Positions 4,227 to 5,381 of a stretch of 5,381 bases of DNA are shown piece after piece. This DNA is from Nitrospirota bacterium (GTDB taxonomy: Bacteria > Nitrospirota > 9FT-COMBO-42-15 > HDB-SIOI813): positions 1-5,381 of the forward strand of contig JAHFER010000133.1 of the NCBI GenBank assembly GCA_023248365.1, written 5' to 3'. The position numbers and the translations under genes are program-made. The notes under the pieces are model-generated. The model saw only the letters and a list, made by a program, of their open reading frames with translations, was not told where the DNA came from and made no database searches. Within the stretch, counting starts at the first letter, position 1, and each line of letters begins with the position of its first letter.

Positions 4227-5234
4227 TCAGCTATTGTTCTCATATTTACTCAACATCGCCCTCATTTCTTCAGCCACTTCTTTCCTCAGTTCCGCCGGTG
4301 CCAGTATTTCGCAGTAGGGTATCCAGTGGTATGTCCACCATTTGAGTTCTCTTGTCCCTTCTATCATGACCTTGAAAATAATCGAGCCGTCTTTCTGTTC
4401 TTCAATGACCTGTGTGGGGTGCCATTTGCGGCGTGTTATCCATCTGGCGTAGCGCTCTGAGAATTTTAAGACCACCTCTACTGGTTCACCATACCGCATC
4501 ATATGCCAGCCCGGTTTAAAGTAATCTGCCATATTAAATCCAGGAGGGATGTTGTAGGGTTTGCCGGTTATTTTAAATCCTTTAATGCAGTCTAAGGCAA
4601 AAGTGTGTACTGCCCTGCGCAGATAGCAGTAACCAATCACATACCAGAGTCCTTCATGGAATATTAACCCATAAGGGGCGATATCCCTTTTTGTTTCCTT
4701 ACGGTCCTTCATCGCCTTATATACTACGGCAATCTCTTCCTTTTTATCCATTGCCTCAACAATTGCATTGTATTGCCTTTCAATCTGTTCAAATCCTTCA
4801 ACCGGAGCTATATCAATAAGGAATTGCTGCACCTTTTCTATCTTATCTGCACTCGCACGGGTTTTGTACCCTGTGTCCTTATGCACCTTTTTTAAAAGTG
4901 ACTGGTAAGCCTTTTCAAAAGGTTTTCCCAGACTGTGTGACAATTGTTTGCCAACCAGGAGGGCGGTTAGCTCATCTGCATTCAGATCAAGGTCACGAAG
5001 TGTAAAGTCCTGGTCTGTAAACCGGTATGTGTTCTCCTCTTTATCAAAAACAATGGAGAAACCAGCAGCATCAAGGTCGTTCAAGTCCCTGTAGATATTC
5101 CGCTCTGTAGTGCCAAATTGCTGCGATAAGATTTGAGGTGTGCACTTTTTATGCAAGTCAAGATTGCGAAGGATGGAGAGGAGCCTGTGTAGTTTCTTTG
5201 TCCTTTCCTCATCTTTCTTCGATCTTCCAGCCAT
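4227..5234 (-). CDS. YafY/WYL-domain helix-turn-helix transcriptional regulator
   Basis: A 335-residue regulator of standard length for the family. Residues about 13-74 form a winged helix-turn-helix of the HTH_11/DeoR type; the recognition helix is in FGTTERNIYRDLNDLDAAGF (40-59). A linker (about 80-150) follows. The WYL domain spans about 160-225: residues 185-202 (DIAPYGLIF to YVIGYC) hold W197-Y198-V199, with Val in place of the name-giving Leu, then RRAVHTFALDCIKG (206-219). The WCX-like C-terminal part covers about 250-330. WYL domains are thought to bind nucleic acid or nucleotide ligands, and several characterised members (PafBC, DriD) respond to DNA damage or single-stranded DNA. The ATG at 5234 has GGAG seven bases upstream. 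The UDG-like gene follows on the same strand and is an obvious candidate target, together with its own gene. The family assignment is secure; ligand and targets are not. Confidence 0.93.
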   Translation of the reverse strand: MAGRSKKDEERTKKLHRLLSILRNLDLHKKCTPQILSQQFGTTERNIYRDLNDLDAAGFSIVFDKEENTYRFTDQDFTLRDLDLNADELTALLVGKQLSHSLGKPFEKAYQSLLKKVHKDTGYKTRASADKIEKVQQFLIDIAPVEGFEQIERQYNAIVEAMDKKEEIAVVYKAMKDRKETKRDIAPYGLIFHEGLWYVIGYCYLRRAVHTFALDCIKGFKITGKPYNIPPGFNMADYFKPGWHMMRYGEPVEVVLKFSERYARWITRRKWHPTQVIEEQKDGSIIFKVMIEGTRELKWWTYHWIPYCEILAPAELRKEVAEEMRAMLSKYENNS

Positions 5235-5277
5235 TTTTTTTCTCCGGTGGATTAATTTAGCAGTTTTTTCAGCATGT

Positions 5278-5315
5278 TGTCATACTATCTGTCTTATGTC
5301 ATATATTACAGACAG
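5278..5315. promoter_or_regulatory. Candidate operator upstream of the WYL gene
   Basis: CTGTCT (5289-5294) and AGACAG (5310-5315) form a 6+6 inverted repeat with a 15-base spacer. TGTCATA occurs at 5278-5284 and 5297-5303, a direct repeat with a 19-base period interleaved with it. The cluster is 44-81 bases upstream of the regulator start, a sensible place for autoregulation. I see no clear -35/-10 pair, so the promoter itself is not called. Confidence 0.4.
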
Positions 5316-5381
5316 TTAAGTATGGTTTCCAGAATCTGGTAAGGTGTTTTCACATTCTATTGTTGTTTTTATATCCTGCAA

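Noticed and set aside
4224..4460. Plus-strand frame opposite the WYL gene
   Set aside because: Antisense to the conserved C-terminal WCX-like part of the regulator.
2554..5234. Four minus-strand genes as one defence island
   Set aside because: The toxin-antitoxin pair has its own strong promoter and a 205-base gap from the UDG-like gene, and no hallmark defence effector is present. Adjacency alone does not support one system.

Overview
The window (GC in the low 40s per cent by eye) holds six supportable protein genes. Five are on the minus strand: a lipoprotein, a PIN toxin, a Phd/YefM antitoxin, a uracil-DNA glycosylase-like protein and a WYL regulator. One is on the plus strand: a site-2 protease. 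There is no rRNA, tRNA, CRISPR array or complete insertion sequence. The lipoprotein signal peptide points to a Gram-negative-type envelope. A long imperfect palindrome resembles intergenic repeats I remember from Desulfobacterota (Geobacter-like), Nitrospirota and Brocadiales genomes. I infer an environmental anaerobe from one of these groups, with low certainty.

Layout: 1-185 is non-coding and carries short direct and tandem repeats. 186-1124 (-) is an unrecognised secreted lipoprotein with a good extended -10 promoter at 1189-1218. 1125-1595 is a 471-base divergent intergenic region; its right third is a MITE-like palindrome (1421-1572) ending about 10 bases before the ribosome binding site of the next gene. 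1596-2492 (+) is a polytopic M50 (EGY/S2P-like) metalloprotease. A bidirectional hairpin at 2506-2548 separates it from the convergent toxin-antitoxin pair. That pair (toxin 2554-2991, antitoxin 2992-3273) is read from a near-consensus sigma-70 promoter at 3303-3331. 3479-4147 (-) is a divergent UDG-superfamily protein and 4227-5234 (-) is a YafY/WYL-type regulator.

The regulator and the glycosylase-like gene lie head to tail 79 bases apart with a hairpin between them. Because several characterised WYL proteins respond to DNA damage or single-stranded DNA, the pair could be a small DNA-damage or nucleic-acid surveillance unit; this is inference. The most notable protein detail is in the UDG-like gene. 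It keeps the four cysteines expected of a family-4 iron-sulfur UDG, but its first catalytic motif is GKNPG, closer to the SMUG/MUG GxNPG form than to the family-4 GE(A/G)PG form. The window otherwise looks like ordinary chromosome with small accessory modules. I did not see a clear multi-gene novel system.
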